Notes under the pieces: generated by a model
What the model saw: only the letters and a program-made list of their open reading frames with translations
What the model was told of the DNA's origin: nothing
Databases searched by the model: none
Program-made: the position numbers and the translations under genes
Shown: piece after piece, positions 23,973 through 31,730 of the stretch
Layout of the letters: every line of letters begins with the position of its first letter
Numbering within the stretch: position 1 is the stretch's first letter
Origin: Pelistega sp.
GTDB taxonomy: Bacteria; Pseudomonadota; Gammaproteobacteria; Burkholderiales; Burkholderiaceae_B
Assembly: GCA_030538255.1 (NCBI GenBank)
Contig: JAUNUI010000028.1
Location: 1 to 35,902, forward strand
Direction: 5' to 3'
DNA: 35,902 bases

Positions 23973-24740
23973 GTGTCTTCTCAACTTACCTTTAAAAATG
24001 ATTTAAAAGCGTTCTGGGCGTATATTATACGGCCTAGCTTTGGTCCTCGACTTGCGCATAATCGTCGCGGTGATGGTTGGTGGAGTGATCTTAAAGTTCA
24101 TACGCCGTTTAAGCTACTTTTAAAATGGGCCTTTTTTCTTTGGCTTTTAAATATTGGTCTTTTAGCGCCTATTGCGATAGGTGTGGCGGAATCATTAGGT
24201 GCCAAACATCGAATTAGTTTAGATATCCCCTATCTCTTCTTATTGGCCGCTATATGGGCACCCATAGTGGAAGAGCTATTATTTCGCTTTGGTCTACGAC
24301 GGCCAAAATTGATTTTAATTTACGTCCCCTTAATGATTTACGTAATGCACAATGGGCCGAATATCGTCAGTCTGGGCATAGTTGTGTTATTATCATTTTT
24401 ATTGATTTTATTTGATTTACTACGTCAAACTGATGAGCGCTTCGCTTTGCCATTTGCATGGCGACGTTATTATCGGCAATGGTTTCCATTGGTTTTTCAT
24501 GCATCAGTCTTTAGCTTTGCGGCTATGCACCTCATGAACTATCAATTTGGCGATAGTATGACATGGTTAGTGCCTTTATTAATACTGCCACAATGGTTGA
24601 CAGGCTTGGTTGTTGCCTGGATGCGCATGCGTGACAGCATGGCTTGTGCGGTGGTAATGCATGCAATTTTTAATGGGGGACCTATCCTATTAATGCTCCT
24701 ATTGATGCAATTGCTACCTGAGCAAGTTCTTACTACATAG
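23973..24740 (+). CDS. CPBP-family intramembrane metalloprotease (Abi/CAAX protease-like)
   Basis: Polytopic 255-residue membrane protein carrying the three CPBP motifs in order: EExxxR in APIVEELLFRFGLRR (~residue 100), FxxxH-like FAAMHLMNY (~residue 190), and HxxxN in VMHAIFNG near the C-terminus. Members are membrane-embedded glutamate-type proteases related to the Rce1 CAAX protease. In bacteria they serve in bacteriocin immunity, protein maturation or unknown roles. Nothing in the sequence gives the substrate. The start is GTG 23973 with AAGGA upstream, 11 bases after pth, an arrangement that suggests co-expression but does not define function. Confidence 0.82.
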   Translation: MSSQLTFKNDLKAFWAYIIRPSFGPRLAHNRRGDGWWSDLKVHTPFKLLLKWAFFLWLLNIGLLAPIAIGVAESLGAKHRISLDIPYLFLLAAIWAPIVEELLFRFGLRRPKLILIYVPLMIYVMHNGPNIVSLGIVVLLSFLLILFDLLRQTDERFALPFAWRRYYRQWFPLVFHASVFSFAAMHLMNYQFGDSMTWLVPLLILPQWLTGLVVAWMRMRDSMACAVVMHAIFNGGPILLMLLLMQLLPEQVLTT

Positions 24741-24791
24741 TGTTTTTGCGAATTGTTAGCGAGTAATACAGTATAGTATTGTTTTTTTAAA

Positions 24792-24833
24792 ATGAATATC
24801 GATGGAAATGAAAATAAATATGTCGATATTCAT
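24792..24833. promoter_or_regulatory. 11-bp perfect inverted repeat upstream of ychF
   Basis: atgaatatcga (24792-24802) and tcgatattcat (24823-24833) flank a 20-base AT-rich centre. It lies 71 bases before the ychF start. It could be an operator or a 5' UTR stem-loop; no U-run follows it. Confidence 0.5.
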
Positions 24834-24904
24834 GTGTCTGTTGAATTTTGAATCAGCAGTTTTTCTCTTGCTCTGTACAAGAGTTTTTGAATTTAAGGAA
24901 GAAT

Positions 24905-25996
24905 ATGGCTTTGCAGTGTGGCATCGTTGGCTTGCCTAACGTTGGAAAATCTACTTTATTTAATGCCTTGACTAAGGCAGGTATTGCCGCGGAAAACTAT
25001 CCGTTCTGTACGATTGAGCCTAACGTAGGGATTGTGGAAGTGCCTGATTCACGTTTAGATGAGTTGGCCAAAATTGTTAAGCCAGAGCGTGTTTTGCCAG
25101 CGACAGTTGAGTTTGTCGATATTGCAGGCTTGGTGGCTGGTGCTTCTAAGGGTGAAGGCTTAGGTAATCAATTCTTAGCCAATATTCGCGAGACGGATGC
25201 GGTTGTGCATGTCGTGCGCTGTTTTGAAGACGAGAATGTGGTTCACGTGGCCGGTCGTGTTGACCCCATTAATGATATTGAAGTAATTAATACGGAATTG
25301 GCCTTGGCGGATTTGGCTTCGGCAGAGAAAGCCTTACAACGTTCGCAGAAGGTTGCGCGTGCAGGTGACAAAGAAGCTCAAAAATTGACAGCGGTTCTTG
25401 AGAAAATTGTACCTGTATTGAATGAGGCACGTCCTATTCGTTCATTGGATTTGGATGAAGACGAACTGCTGGCGATTCGTCCTTTTGGTTTTATTACGGC
25501 AAAACCCGCGATGTACGTCGCCAATGTTAAGGAAGACGGTTTCGAGAACAATCCTCACCTTGAGGCTGTGCGTCAATATGCCGAGAATGAACATTCCCCA
25601 GTGGTAGCAGTCTGTGCGGCCATTGAAGCTGAAATTGCTGACTTGGAAGAAGAAGACAAGACGGTGTTCTTGGAAGATATGGGCATGGATGAGCCAGGTT
25701 TAAACCGTGTCATTCGTGCTGGCTATAAATTGCTTGGTTTGCAGACCTATTTCACTGCCGGCGTTAAAGAAGTGCGTGCTTGGACTATTCGCGTAGGCGA
25801 TACAGCACCGAAAGCAGCAGGCGTGATTCATACTGACTTTGAGCGTGGTTTTATTCGTGCGCAGACCATCGGCTATGATGATTATATTGTCTTCAAAGGC
25901 GAGCAAGGTGCTAAAGAGGCCGGTAAAATGCGCGCTGAGGGCAAGGAATATATTGTTAAAGACGGCGATGTATTGAATTTCCTATTTAATGTATAA
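24905..25996 (+). CDS. ychF: Redox-regulated ATPase/GTPase YchF (OLA1 family)
   Basis: Obg-family P-loop protein that binds ribosomes and prefers ATP. The 363-residue product matches E. coli YchF in length. It has G1 [14 protein letters not shown] (residues ~8-21), G3 [16 protein letters not shown], and NVKE in place of the G4 NKxD, the change associated with ATP preference. The C-terminal TGS domain includes [13 protein letters not shown]-like sequence and a final [14 protein letters not shown] 24905 has AAGGAAG upstream; an in-frame TTG at 24848 would add 19 residues without support. Confidence 0.97.
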   Translation: MALQCGIVGLPNVGKSTLFNALTKAGIAAENYPFCTIEPNVGIVEVPDSRLDELAKIVKPERVLPATVEFVDIAGLVAGASKGEGLGNQFLANIRETDAVVHVVRCFEDENVVHVAGRVDPINDIEVINTELALADLASAEKALQRSQKVARAGDKEAQKLTAVLEKIVPVLNEARPIRSLDLDEDELLAIRPFGFITAKPAMYVANVKEDGFENNPHLEAVRQYAENEHSPVVAVCAAIEAEIADLEEEDKTVFLEDMGMDEPGLNRVIRAGYKLLGLQTYFTAGVKEVRAWTIRVGDTAPKAAGVIHTDFERGFIRAQTIGYDDYIVFKGEQGAKEAGKMRAEGKEYIVKDGDVLNFLFNV

Positions 25997-26018
25997 ACTG
26001 AATTAACGCTTTACAGTT
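25973..26018 (+). repeat. Possible echo of the ychF 3' end
   Basis: The last seven codons (25973-25993, LNFLFNV) align ungapped with 25998-26018, which reads L N stop R F T V in its own frame; 13 of 21 bases agree. This alone could be chance. Confidence 0.3.
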
Positions 26019-26052
26019 GCGGAAAGCAAATTAATCTTGGGACGGAGACATC

Positions 26053-26811
26053 ATGATTAAAAAAATTGATCCCACGCTTCTTACTACGCGTGTTGAGCAA
26101 GGTAAGTTGAATACAAGCGAGTCTATCGATAATGATATTATGCCTTTAAGTACCTTGCGTCAGGCGCGCTTCGATGGTGAAGTGACGCGTGAGGCATTGC
26201 TTGAGGAGGCTTGTAAGGTCTTTGCGGAGCAAGGTTATTCAGCAGGCTCGAGTAAGACAATTTGCCAACGTGCTAATGTGAATCTAGCCTCGGTGAATTA
26301 TCACTTTGGTGGTAAGTCTGCACTGTACCGTGAGGTATTAATTGAAGCACAACGCCAGTTGACGGATAATTTATTACTTAAGCTCGATACGATTGGCGAT
26401 ATTATGAGTCTGCGTGAGCGAGTCCGCACCTATTTAGAACATATTTTCGGGGTGTTTTTGCTTGAGGAAACCCCGTGGTATGCGAAAGTCTTGGTGCGTG
26501 AGTATATCGAACCGTCTTCCTTTGGGATGGAGTTGATGAAGCGTGGTGGCTTTCCTAATATCACGCGGATGAGCGAGATGTTTGCTAACTACTTTGAGCT
26601 TCCTGAGGATCATCCAACCGTCTTACGCGCAGTTACGTACACGTTCTCAATGGCGATGGGTAGTTTGGCTTTTGAGTCAACCTTAACAGCGAATTCTGAT
26701 GCGGTACGACGTATCCGTTCTGATAGTGATGCGGCATTGAAAGAGTTAAGTTTTGTGTTGATGACCGGGATGGATGTCTTGAAAATGAGTATGAAGACAT
26801 TTAAACCATAA
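26053..26811 (+). CDS. TetR-family regulator, CecR/YbiH-like
   Basis: DNA-binding repressor of 252 residues. After a ~45-residue N-terminal extension comes a TetR helix-turn-helix (EEACKVFAEQGYSAGSSKTI, CQRANVNLASVNYHFGGKSALYREV). The C-terminal region (VLVREYIEPSSFGMELM..) looks like the DUF1956/CecR_C ligand domain. The ligand is unknown. ATG 26053 is preceded by GGACGGAG. It lies 89 bases upstream of the AsmA-family gene in the same direction, so it may control it or itself; I see no obvious palindrome in front of either. Confidence 0.87.
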   Translation: MIKKIDPTLLTTRVEQGKLNTSESIDNDIMPLSTLRQARFDGEVTREALLEEACKVFAEQGYSAGSSKTICQRANVNLASVNYHFGGKSALYREVLIEAQRQLTDNLLLKLDTIGDIMSLRERVRTYLEHIFGVFLLEETPWYAKVLVREYIEPSSFGMELMKRGGFPNITRMSEMFANYFELPEDHPTVLRAVTYTFSMAMGSLAFESTLTANSDAVRRIRSDSDAALKELSFVLMTGMDVLKMSMKTFKP

Positions 26812-26857
26812 GTGCAATCAAGCGCAATACCTAAGCCTTAAGCGAGATAAGCCTTAA
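26803..26857 (+). repeat. Triplicated Lys-Pro-stop element at the tetR 3' end
   Basis: The gene ends AAA CCA TAA (26803-26811). AAG CCT TAA recurs at 26833-26841 and again at 26849-26857, with similar flanks. The first spacing (30) keeps the reading frame; the second (16) does not. Confidence 0.65.
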
Positions 26858-26900
26858 GTAAATGAATAGACCTATTAAAGAAAGTTTAGAAGATTAATCC

Positions 26901-29399
26901 ATGAAAAAGTGGCTGAAAGGCATATTGATTGCATGCGTTGTATTTCTTATCGCTGCCTTTATCGGGGTTGCTATTTTTATATTAACGTTTGATACCACGG
27001 TATATAAAAATAAACTTGCCTCCATGGTGAAATCTCAATATAACCGAGAACTGAATGTTAATGGCGACATTAAACTTTCTTTATTTCCTCGTATTGGTCT
27101 AAATGTCTCTGATGTTAGTTTGAGCGAGCGTGGCTCAACGCAAGAGTTTGCGCATGTCGATAATATTCGTTTTGCGGTTGCGATATGGCCACTGATTAGC
27201 AATCGCTTCTTAGTTGACCATATGAATATTAGTGGTTTGCGAGCAAATATTGTGCGCGATCACGATGGCTTACTGAATTTTGATGACTTGCTGTCATTGT
27301 CTGAAACTGAACAAGCGGCAGGTGATAATAGCCAAGCCAATCAAGTCGCTGCTAAGGCAGGAACTGGCCAGGTGAATCCAGAGACAGAACAAGCAGTGAG
27401 TGAATCACTCGGCGAGTGGTTGGCGAAAACTGACTTCAAGGTTGATGTCGCGGGTATGGTTCTGCAAAAGGCACAACTCAACTATCTAGACCTTGCTTCA
27501 CAATATCAATTGCAATTAGATAATGTGCAGGTTGATACTGGGCGTATTACGCTAGGGCAAGCCTTCGATATTCATTTACAAGCTGATGTAAAAGGGGAGA
27601 GGCCACAGGCCGCTGCAACCCTTGATGTCAGTGGTTTGCTCTTATTAAATCCTGAAAAACAACAATACACGGCACAAAAATTACGCGCGACCTTATTAGG
27701 GCAGATTAATCAGCTTGATATTACGAAAGCAAATTTAGCGGGTGACTTTAATCTCGATACCTTATCGTATGCGATTTTTGGTAAGGCGGTAGAATTAAGT
27801 GTGCAAGCCAAGGGCCTAGAGAAGAGTGGTACAGATACCGTGAGTATTGACATGACTGCGCCACAATTAAACTACAATGCATCGGACCTGAGCTTAGGCT
27901 TGGAGAATTTTGCGCTGAACAGCCGCTTACAGCGCAAAGATAAACAGTCTATAGACCTTGAGTTGCGTAGTCCAGAATTGGATGTCTCACCGACCAAGGC
28001 GGGTGGAAAGCCCTTAACAGGTAAGATAAGCATTCAGCATACAGAACAGAAAATTGATCTCGGTTTTAGTCTGAGCAATATCAGCGGGATTGCTCAGGAT
28101 TTGAATGTTGAACAAGTCCAGTTAAGCGGGCTCTATCAGGCGAATGAAGAGAGTAAATTGGATATTTCCTTGAGCTCCGCGGGTAAATTTAATTTGTTTG
28201 AGCAGACGATTGGCTTGCCCTATATTCAAGGGGAGTTACGCTTACAAGAAGGTGCCGATACGCAGCAAACTTTCCCCATGACGGGAACCCTTAAGACCAA
28301 CTTACTCCAGGACCAAACAGACTTTCAACTTAACTTTTTGAATTCCCAAGGTAAGTTAGCGATTACGGGTATTTTTACCAACTTCTTTAAGCCACGTATT
28401 AGTTTTGATGTCTCAGCCGATAAGTTTCGTCTCGATGGTTTTTTTGTTGATTTAGCTTTAATCGATGAAGTGACAGATAAGGCAAGTGTAGAGCCCAGCG
28501 CTAAGGATGTCGAGGTGGGCGCTGAGCCCATACACACGAGTGAGTCTGTGTCTAATTCAGTACAAGCAGTAGAGGCCGTGCAAGAACAATCTGCACTTGA
28601 GACGACTTCTAGCAGTGCGACGCTGAATTTTAAACAGGAACTATTGGCTCGCTTAAGCGGTGTGGGAACGTTCAATTTTAAAGAACTTAGCTATCATGAC
28701 GTGGTGCTGAGTAATTTAGGTGCAACCTTAATCTTTGACCAGCAGGACGTTCAAGTCAAATCTTTGAAAGCCGATGTTTTTAATGGCAAATTAAGTGCCA
28801 ATGGTGAGTATGCGATTAAAGCGAATACCTTGAGGGCCGATGCCAGCTTTACCGCGATTCAAGCGGAAAAACTCTTACAACAACTGAAGGCACAAGCGCT
28901 TTTAAGTGGCGTTTTGGATTTGCATCTGGACCTGCGTTCTGAGGGACGTCAAGAGGCGGAGTTGATTAAAAACTTGCAGGGTACGGTCGAAATCAGCGCT
29001 AAAGAAGGAAGTTTTAATGGGATTAATGTCGAGGAGCTCTTGCATGACCCCTTACTTTACGCTAAACAAGATGCGATGACACTTGAGACTTTAAAGATAG
29101 ATTTAAGTAAGCAAACACCATTCGATATAATGCGCTTACAAGCGCAGATTGCTGACGAGCAAATTAACTTTAAGCAACTGGATATTTCTGCGGACTTAGG
29201 TAATCTGCAGTTAAGAAAATTGCCAAGTTACTATAATTGGCGCAATGATATGGTCCAAATTCCCATGATGTTCCAAAGTAATAAACCAGTGAACGTCAAT
29301 CAAGGGGGCATTATGTTCCGCATCAAAAGCGTGCAATTGCCTCTTGTTATTGCGGGACCCAGAAAGGCATTACGCCTTAATTTAGAATTAAGAAATTAA
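26901..29399 (+). CDS. AsmA-family protein
   Basis: Large envelope protein of 832 residues anchored by an N-terminal membrane helix (~residues 7-30) with the rest in the periplasm. The start of the mature part (FDTTVYKNKLASMVKSQYNR, then LNVNGDIKLSLFPRIGLNV) and the C-terminal domain (LRLDLRSEGR-like, LQGTVEISAKEGSFNGINVE) are AsmA signatures. The family is linked to outer-membrane assembly and phospholipid transport. Two Gln/Glu/Ser-rich stretches, at ~residues 135-170 (ETEQA occurs twice, 26 residues apart) and ~530-575, interrupt the beta-rich body. ATG 26901 is chosen for the membrane anchor; the ribosome binding site is weak. Confidence 0.9.
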   Translation: MKKWLKGILIACVVFLIAAFIGVAIFILTFDTTVYKNKLASMVKSQYNRELNVNGDIKLSLFPRIGLNVSDVSLSERGSTQEFAHVDNIRFAVAIWPLISNRFLVDHMNISGLRANIVRDHDGLLNFDDLLSLSETEQAAGDNSQANQVAAKAGTGQVNPETEQAVSESLGEWLAKTDFKVDVAGMVLQKAQLNYLDLASQYQLQLDNVQVDTGRITLGQAFDIHLQADVKGERPQAAATLDVSGLLLLNPEKQQYTAQKLRATLLGQINQLDITKANLAGDFNLDTLSYAIFGKAVELSVQAKGLEKSGTDTVSIDMTAPQLNYNASDLSLGLENFALNSRLQRKDKQSIDLELRSPELDVSPTKAGGKPLTGKISIQHTEQKIDLGFSLSNISGIAQDLNVEQVQLSGLYQANEESKLDISLSSAGKFNLFEQTIGLPYIQGELRLQEGADTQQTFPMTGTLKTNLLQDQTDFQLNFLNSQGKLAITGIFTNFFKPRISFDVSADKFRLDGFFVDLALIDEVTDKASVEPSAKDVEVGAEPIHTSESVSNSVQAVEAVQEQSALETTSSSATLNFKQELLARLSGVGTFNFKELSYHDVVLSNLGATLIFDQQDVQVKSLKADVFNGKLSANGEYAIKANTLRADASFTAIQAEKLLQQLKAQALLSGVLDLHLDLRSEGRQEAELIKNLQGTVEISAKEGSFNGINVEELLHDPLLYAKQDAMTLETLKIDLSKQTPFDIMRLQAQIADEQINFKQLDISADLGNLQLRKLPSYYNWRNDMVQIPMMFQSNKPVNVNQGGIMFRIKSVQLPLVIAGPRKALRLNLELRN

Positions 29400-29428
29400 A
29401 GACTTAAGTGAACCTAATAATTTCTTAA
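29389..29428. other. 11-bp inverted repeat at the AsmA-gene stop
   Basis: ttaagaaatta (29389-29399, containing the stop) pairs perfectly with taatttcttaa (29418-29428) across 18 bases. It is AT-only apart from one G/C pair and has no following U-run. Confidence 0.45.
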
Positions 29429-29444
29429 GTGATCCTGATAATTT
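29403..29444. repeat. 21-bp tandem repeat after the AsmA gene
   Basis: Copies at 29403-29423 and 29424-29444 agree at 19 of 21 bases (cttaagtga.cct.ataattt). A fragment of a third copy may begin at 29445. Confidence 0.75.
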
Positions 29445-29470
29445 CTTACCTTAATTGTTTCTACAAGTGA

Positions 29471-29854
29471 ATGCTTATGTCAGATACCAAGCTACAAGCT
29501 ATTATTCAATGTGCGCCCTGTGATAGAGCGGCGCAAGCACAATACCATCGTCGTTGGGTATTGATTGATCAAGAAGGACAAGCTTTAGCGCAAGAACATC
29601 CTGCTTTAGCCGAGCTGAGTACTGAGGTACGATTTGGCTACTTGGTCCTACGCGCACCTGGCATGTTGCGTCTAGATATACCGATGGATGTCTTGGAGGA
29701 TGACGAAGAGGCTTTCGAGTCCATTCGCTTGGAGGGTGGCAAGACGGCGCGGGCCGTGACCGAGGGCGATCTGGCCAATGCCTGGCTTTCCACGTATTTC
29801 ACCTATCCTGTACGTCTGATGAAACTGCATCCGGATGAGGAGAGTCCGATTTGA
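29471..29854 (+). CDS. Stand-alone MOSC N-terminal beta-barrel domain protein
   Basis: The 127-residue product resembles only the N-terminal domain that precedes the MOSC (Mo-cofactor sulfurase C-terminal) domain: CAPCDRAAQAQYHRRWVLID, then EVRFGYLVLRAPGMLRLDIP, then a conserved AWLSTYFTYPVRLMKLHPDE. Full-length proteins continue with a ~150-residue MOSC domain bearing a conserved Cys; here the frame stops and I find no MOSC remnant downstream. It may be a genuine single-domain form or an old truncation. Start ATG 29471 or 29477; neither has a strong ribosome binding site. Function unknown. Confidence 0.7.
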   Translation: MLMSDTKLQAIIQCAPCDRAAQAQYHRRWVLIDQEGQALAQEHPALAELSTEVRFGYLVLRAPGMLRLDIPMDVLEDDEEAFESIRLEGGKTARAVTEGDLANAWLSTYFTYPVRLMKLHPDEESPI

Positions 29855-29864
29855 GCGGCTAAGC

Positions 29865-29963
29865 GGTTTAAGCTGATGAGCGGAACCACTGATCAACTCC
29901 TCACCGACATTATGCCGACAATTGCCGACAGGTTTAAACTGATGAGCGGATCCACTGATCAAC
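29865..29963. repeat. 33-bp direct repeat, 66-bp period, after the MOSC-N gene
   Basis: 29865-29897 and 29931-29963 agree at 31 of 33 bases (ggtttaa.ctgatgagcgg..ccactgatcaac). TGAGCGG also occurs across the gene's own stop (29852-29858). The sequence ccgaca occurs three times between the copies. Confidence 0.9.
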
Positions 29964-30043
29964 GCTTTATCTGTTCTCTATAAGAATGCACTGCATTATA
30001 CGCTTAGCACTTCGCTATGAGAGAGTAAGACACTGTGCCTTAA

Positions 30044-30071
30044 TGGCGCTCTATTCGACTGCAGAGCGCCA
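30044..30071. terminator. GC-rich hairpin between convergent genes
   Basis: tggcgctct (30044-30052) pairs perfectly with agagcgcca (30063-30071) around a 10-base loop. A second small stem, cgct/agcg (30072-30087), follows. It lies 24 bases past the ferredoxin stop, read leftward, and 190 bases past the MOSC-N gene. Neither strand has a clear U-run, so it may work as a 3' end stabiliser or roadblock rather than a classic terminator. Confidence 0.45.
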
Positions 30072-30094
30072 CGCTAGAATGACAGCGTTTCAGC

Positions 30095-30346
30095 TTATTT
30101 ATTCGCGGTGAGCTTTTTAAATTTAGCCATTAAGTCATCTGGCGACTCTTTGTAGTCGGGATGAGGGTCAATACAGTCAACCGGACAGACGACCATGCAC
30201 TGCGGCTCATCGTGGTGGCCGACGCACTCGGTGCATTTCTCAGGGTCGATTTCATAAATTTCTTTGCCCATATAAATAGCATCATTCGGGCACTGTGGTT
30301 CACAGACGTCACAGTTAATACAATCATCATTAATAATTAAAGCCAT
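30095..30346 (-). CDS. YfhL-type 2[4Fe-4S] ferredoxin
   Basis: Small electron carrier of 83 residues. Cys pattern: CINCDVCEPQCP for the first cluster and CTECVGHHDEPQCMVVCP for the second, the latter with the insertion typical of YfhL/Allochromatium-type ferredoxins that lowers one cluster's potential. A C-terminal helix (SPDDLMAKFKKL) follows. The gene lies downstream of coaD on the same strand with a 71-base gap, the usual beta-proteobacterial arrangement. The partner is unknown. Confidence 0.95.
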   Translation of the reverse strand: MALIINDDCINCDVCEPQCPNDAIYMGKEIYEIDPEKCTECVGHHDEPQCMVVCPVDCIDPHPDYKESPDDLMAKFKKLTANK

Positions 30347-30417
30347 ACCAATCCCATTTCGTTGAAATGAAAAGTAATTATGTCAGCCTAGGAATACTAG
30401 CGTAAATCTAATGCAGT

Positions 30418-30918
30418 TTATTTGGCTGCATTTTGTTTGCGGGCGGCTACTTTCTCATTAAGCCAGCGCTCGACAGAAGGGAAGACGAACTTACTTACAT
30501 CACCACCAAAGCTCGCAATTTCACGCACAAAGGTGCCAGAAATAAACTGATATTGATCAGAGGGTGTCATAAATAAGGTTTCGACATCAGGAAGCTGATA
30601 ACGGTTCATACCAGCCATTTGGAACTCATATTCAAAGTCAGAAACCGCACGCAAGCCACGAATAATGACGCGGGCATTCTCTTGACGAACAAAGTCCTTA
30701 AGTAGACCATCAAAGGATTTGATCTCTACATTCGAATAGTGCTCTAATACTTCTTCGGCGATTTCAAGGCGCTCTTCAAGCGTAAAGAAGGGATTCTTAC
30801 CGCGACTTACCGCAACACCGACAATAACTTTGTCAAAAATGCTCGAGGCGCGACGAACTAAATCTTCATGACCACGGGTTAATGGGTCAAAGGTACCTGG
30901 ATAAACGGCAATTAACAT
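30418..30918 (-). CDS. coaD: Phosphopantetheine adenylyltransferase
   Basis: Adds AMP to 4'-phosphopantetheine in coenzyme A synthesis. The 166-residue length is standard. It has the nucleotidyltransferase (T/H)xGH motif in [19 protein letters not shown], then [20 protein letters not shown], and the [20 protein letters not shown] ending block. It lies between rsmD (65 bases upstream on the same strand) and the ferredoxin gene and is probably co-transcribed with both. Confidence 0.97.
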   Translation of the reverse strand: MLIAVYPGTFDPLTRGHEDLVRRASSIFDKVIVGVAVSRGKNPFFTLEERLEIAEEVLEHYSNVEIKSFDGLLKDFVRQENARVIIRGLRAVSDFEYEFQMAGMNRYQLPDVETLFMTPSDQYQFISGTFVREIASFGGDVSKFVFPSVERWLNEKVAARKQNAAK

Positions 30919-30983
30919 AGTATTGTTTCGCTGAAAAATAGAGTGAAAAGATTATTTAAAAGTTATTAAGAATTATACCGCTG

Positions 30984-31607
30984 TTAGTACTGAAATAGCG
31001 AAAAATGTACCATTCCTGCTTTGGATTCACGCAATAAGCTAAATTCTTCGCTCAGTTCGATGGGTTTGTCTGACTCAATATAGACAAGTCCACCGGGCTT
31101 AACGATAGCGGGCAGGAAGGGCTTCACTTGTGTTAATAGATCGCTGCCAAAAGGGGGGTCTAAAAAAACCAAGTCAAAACGTGAGGCATCCATACGGCGC
31201 AAGACCTGTAGTGCATCTTGGCTATGTATGCGTACCTGTGATAGTTCTAACTTGTCTCGTAGTTGGCGTAATTGGCTCAGAGCTAGGGGATTAGGCTCTA
31301 CCATTTGCACATGAGTGGCGCCTCGAGAGGCCGCCTCAAAACCTAATGCACCAGTCCCAGCGAAGAGGTCAAGCACGCTTTTATCGGCATAATGACTATC
31401 CCACAGATGATTTAACCAATTGAATACTGTCTCACGAATACGGTCAGGGGTTGGGCGCAGGCCTGGGATATCCACTACCGGGATAGGCGTACGCTTAAAG
31501 TCACCGCCAATAATGCGAATTTTATGTTGGCTTAGGCCCTTACTTGAAGTCTTGGAGGCAGCCTTAGGTGTGTGTTTAAAGGGTTTCGGACTTGGAAACT
31601 TTGTCAT
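30984..31607 (-). CDS. rsmD: 16S rRNA (guanine966-N2)-methyltransferase
   Basis: SAM-dependent modification of G966 in 16S rRNA. The product shows IRIIGGDFKRTPI, the RPTPDRIRETVFNWL block, the SAM loop VLDLFAGTGALGFEAASRGA and the catalytic DPPF (LVFLDPPFGSD). I chose ATG 31607 (207 residues, MTKFPSPKPFKH). A TTG at 31622 in frame would add five residues; neither has a strong ribosome binding site. The ~25-residue Lys/Ser-rich N-terminus before the domain is variable in the family. It is divergent from ftsY, with overlapping promoters between them. Confidence 0.95.
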   Translation of the reverse strand: MTKFPSPKPFKHTPKAASKTSSKGLSQHKIRIIGGDFKRTPIPVVDIPGLRPTPDRIRETVFNWLNHLWDSHYADKSVLDLFAGTGALGFEAASRGATHVQMVEPNPLALSQLRQLRDKLELSQVRIHSQDALQVLRRMDASRFDLVFLDPPFGSDLLTQVKPFLPAIVKPGGLVYIESDKPIELSEEFSLLRESKAGMVHFSLFQY

Positions 31608-31658
31608 AACGAGAGACGTCAAGCTTTGTTCAAGGACGTAAAGTGTATTGATTTATGG

Positions 31659-31687
31659 ATTATACGCTTTTACGTCAATTGAAAGTA
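31659..31687 (-). promoter_or_regulatory. Candidate promoter of rsmD
   Basis: Read on the minus strand, TATAAT (31664-31659) is preceded at 17 bases by TACTTT (31687-31682). The -10 is perfect and the -35 poor. Confidence 0.5.
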
Positions 31688-31698
31688 TAAGGTACAAT
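31670..31698 (+). promoter_or_regulatory. Candidate promoter of ftsY
   Basis: TTACGT (31670-31675), a 17-base spacer and TACAAT (31693-31698) lie 33 bases before the ftsY start. It overlaps the rsmD promoter in the divergent intergenic region. Confidence 0.5.
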
Positions 31699-31730
31699 AA
31701 AGCCATCATTGATTATTTGAGTAAAAACCT

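Noticed and set aside
23973-24740. CPBP membrane protease as an abortive-infection defence gene
   Set aside because: The family is sometimes labelled Abi, but its position directly behind pth in a housekeeping block, with no defence neighbours, gives no support for that role.
29672-29962. Minus-strand open frame with repeated ISGSAHQ(F/L)KP peptides
   Set aside because: The peptide repeat is only the translation of the 66-bp DNA repeat, and the rest is antisense to the MOSC-N gene.
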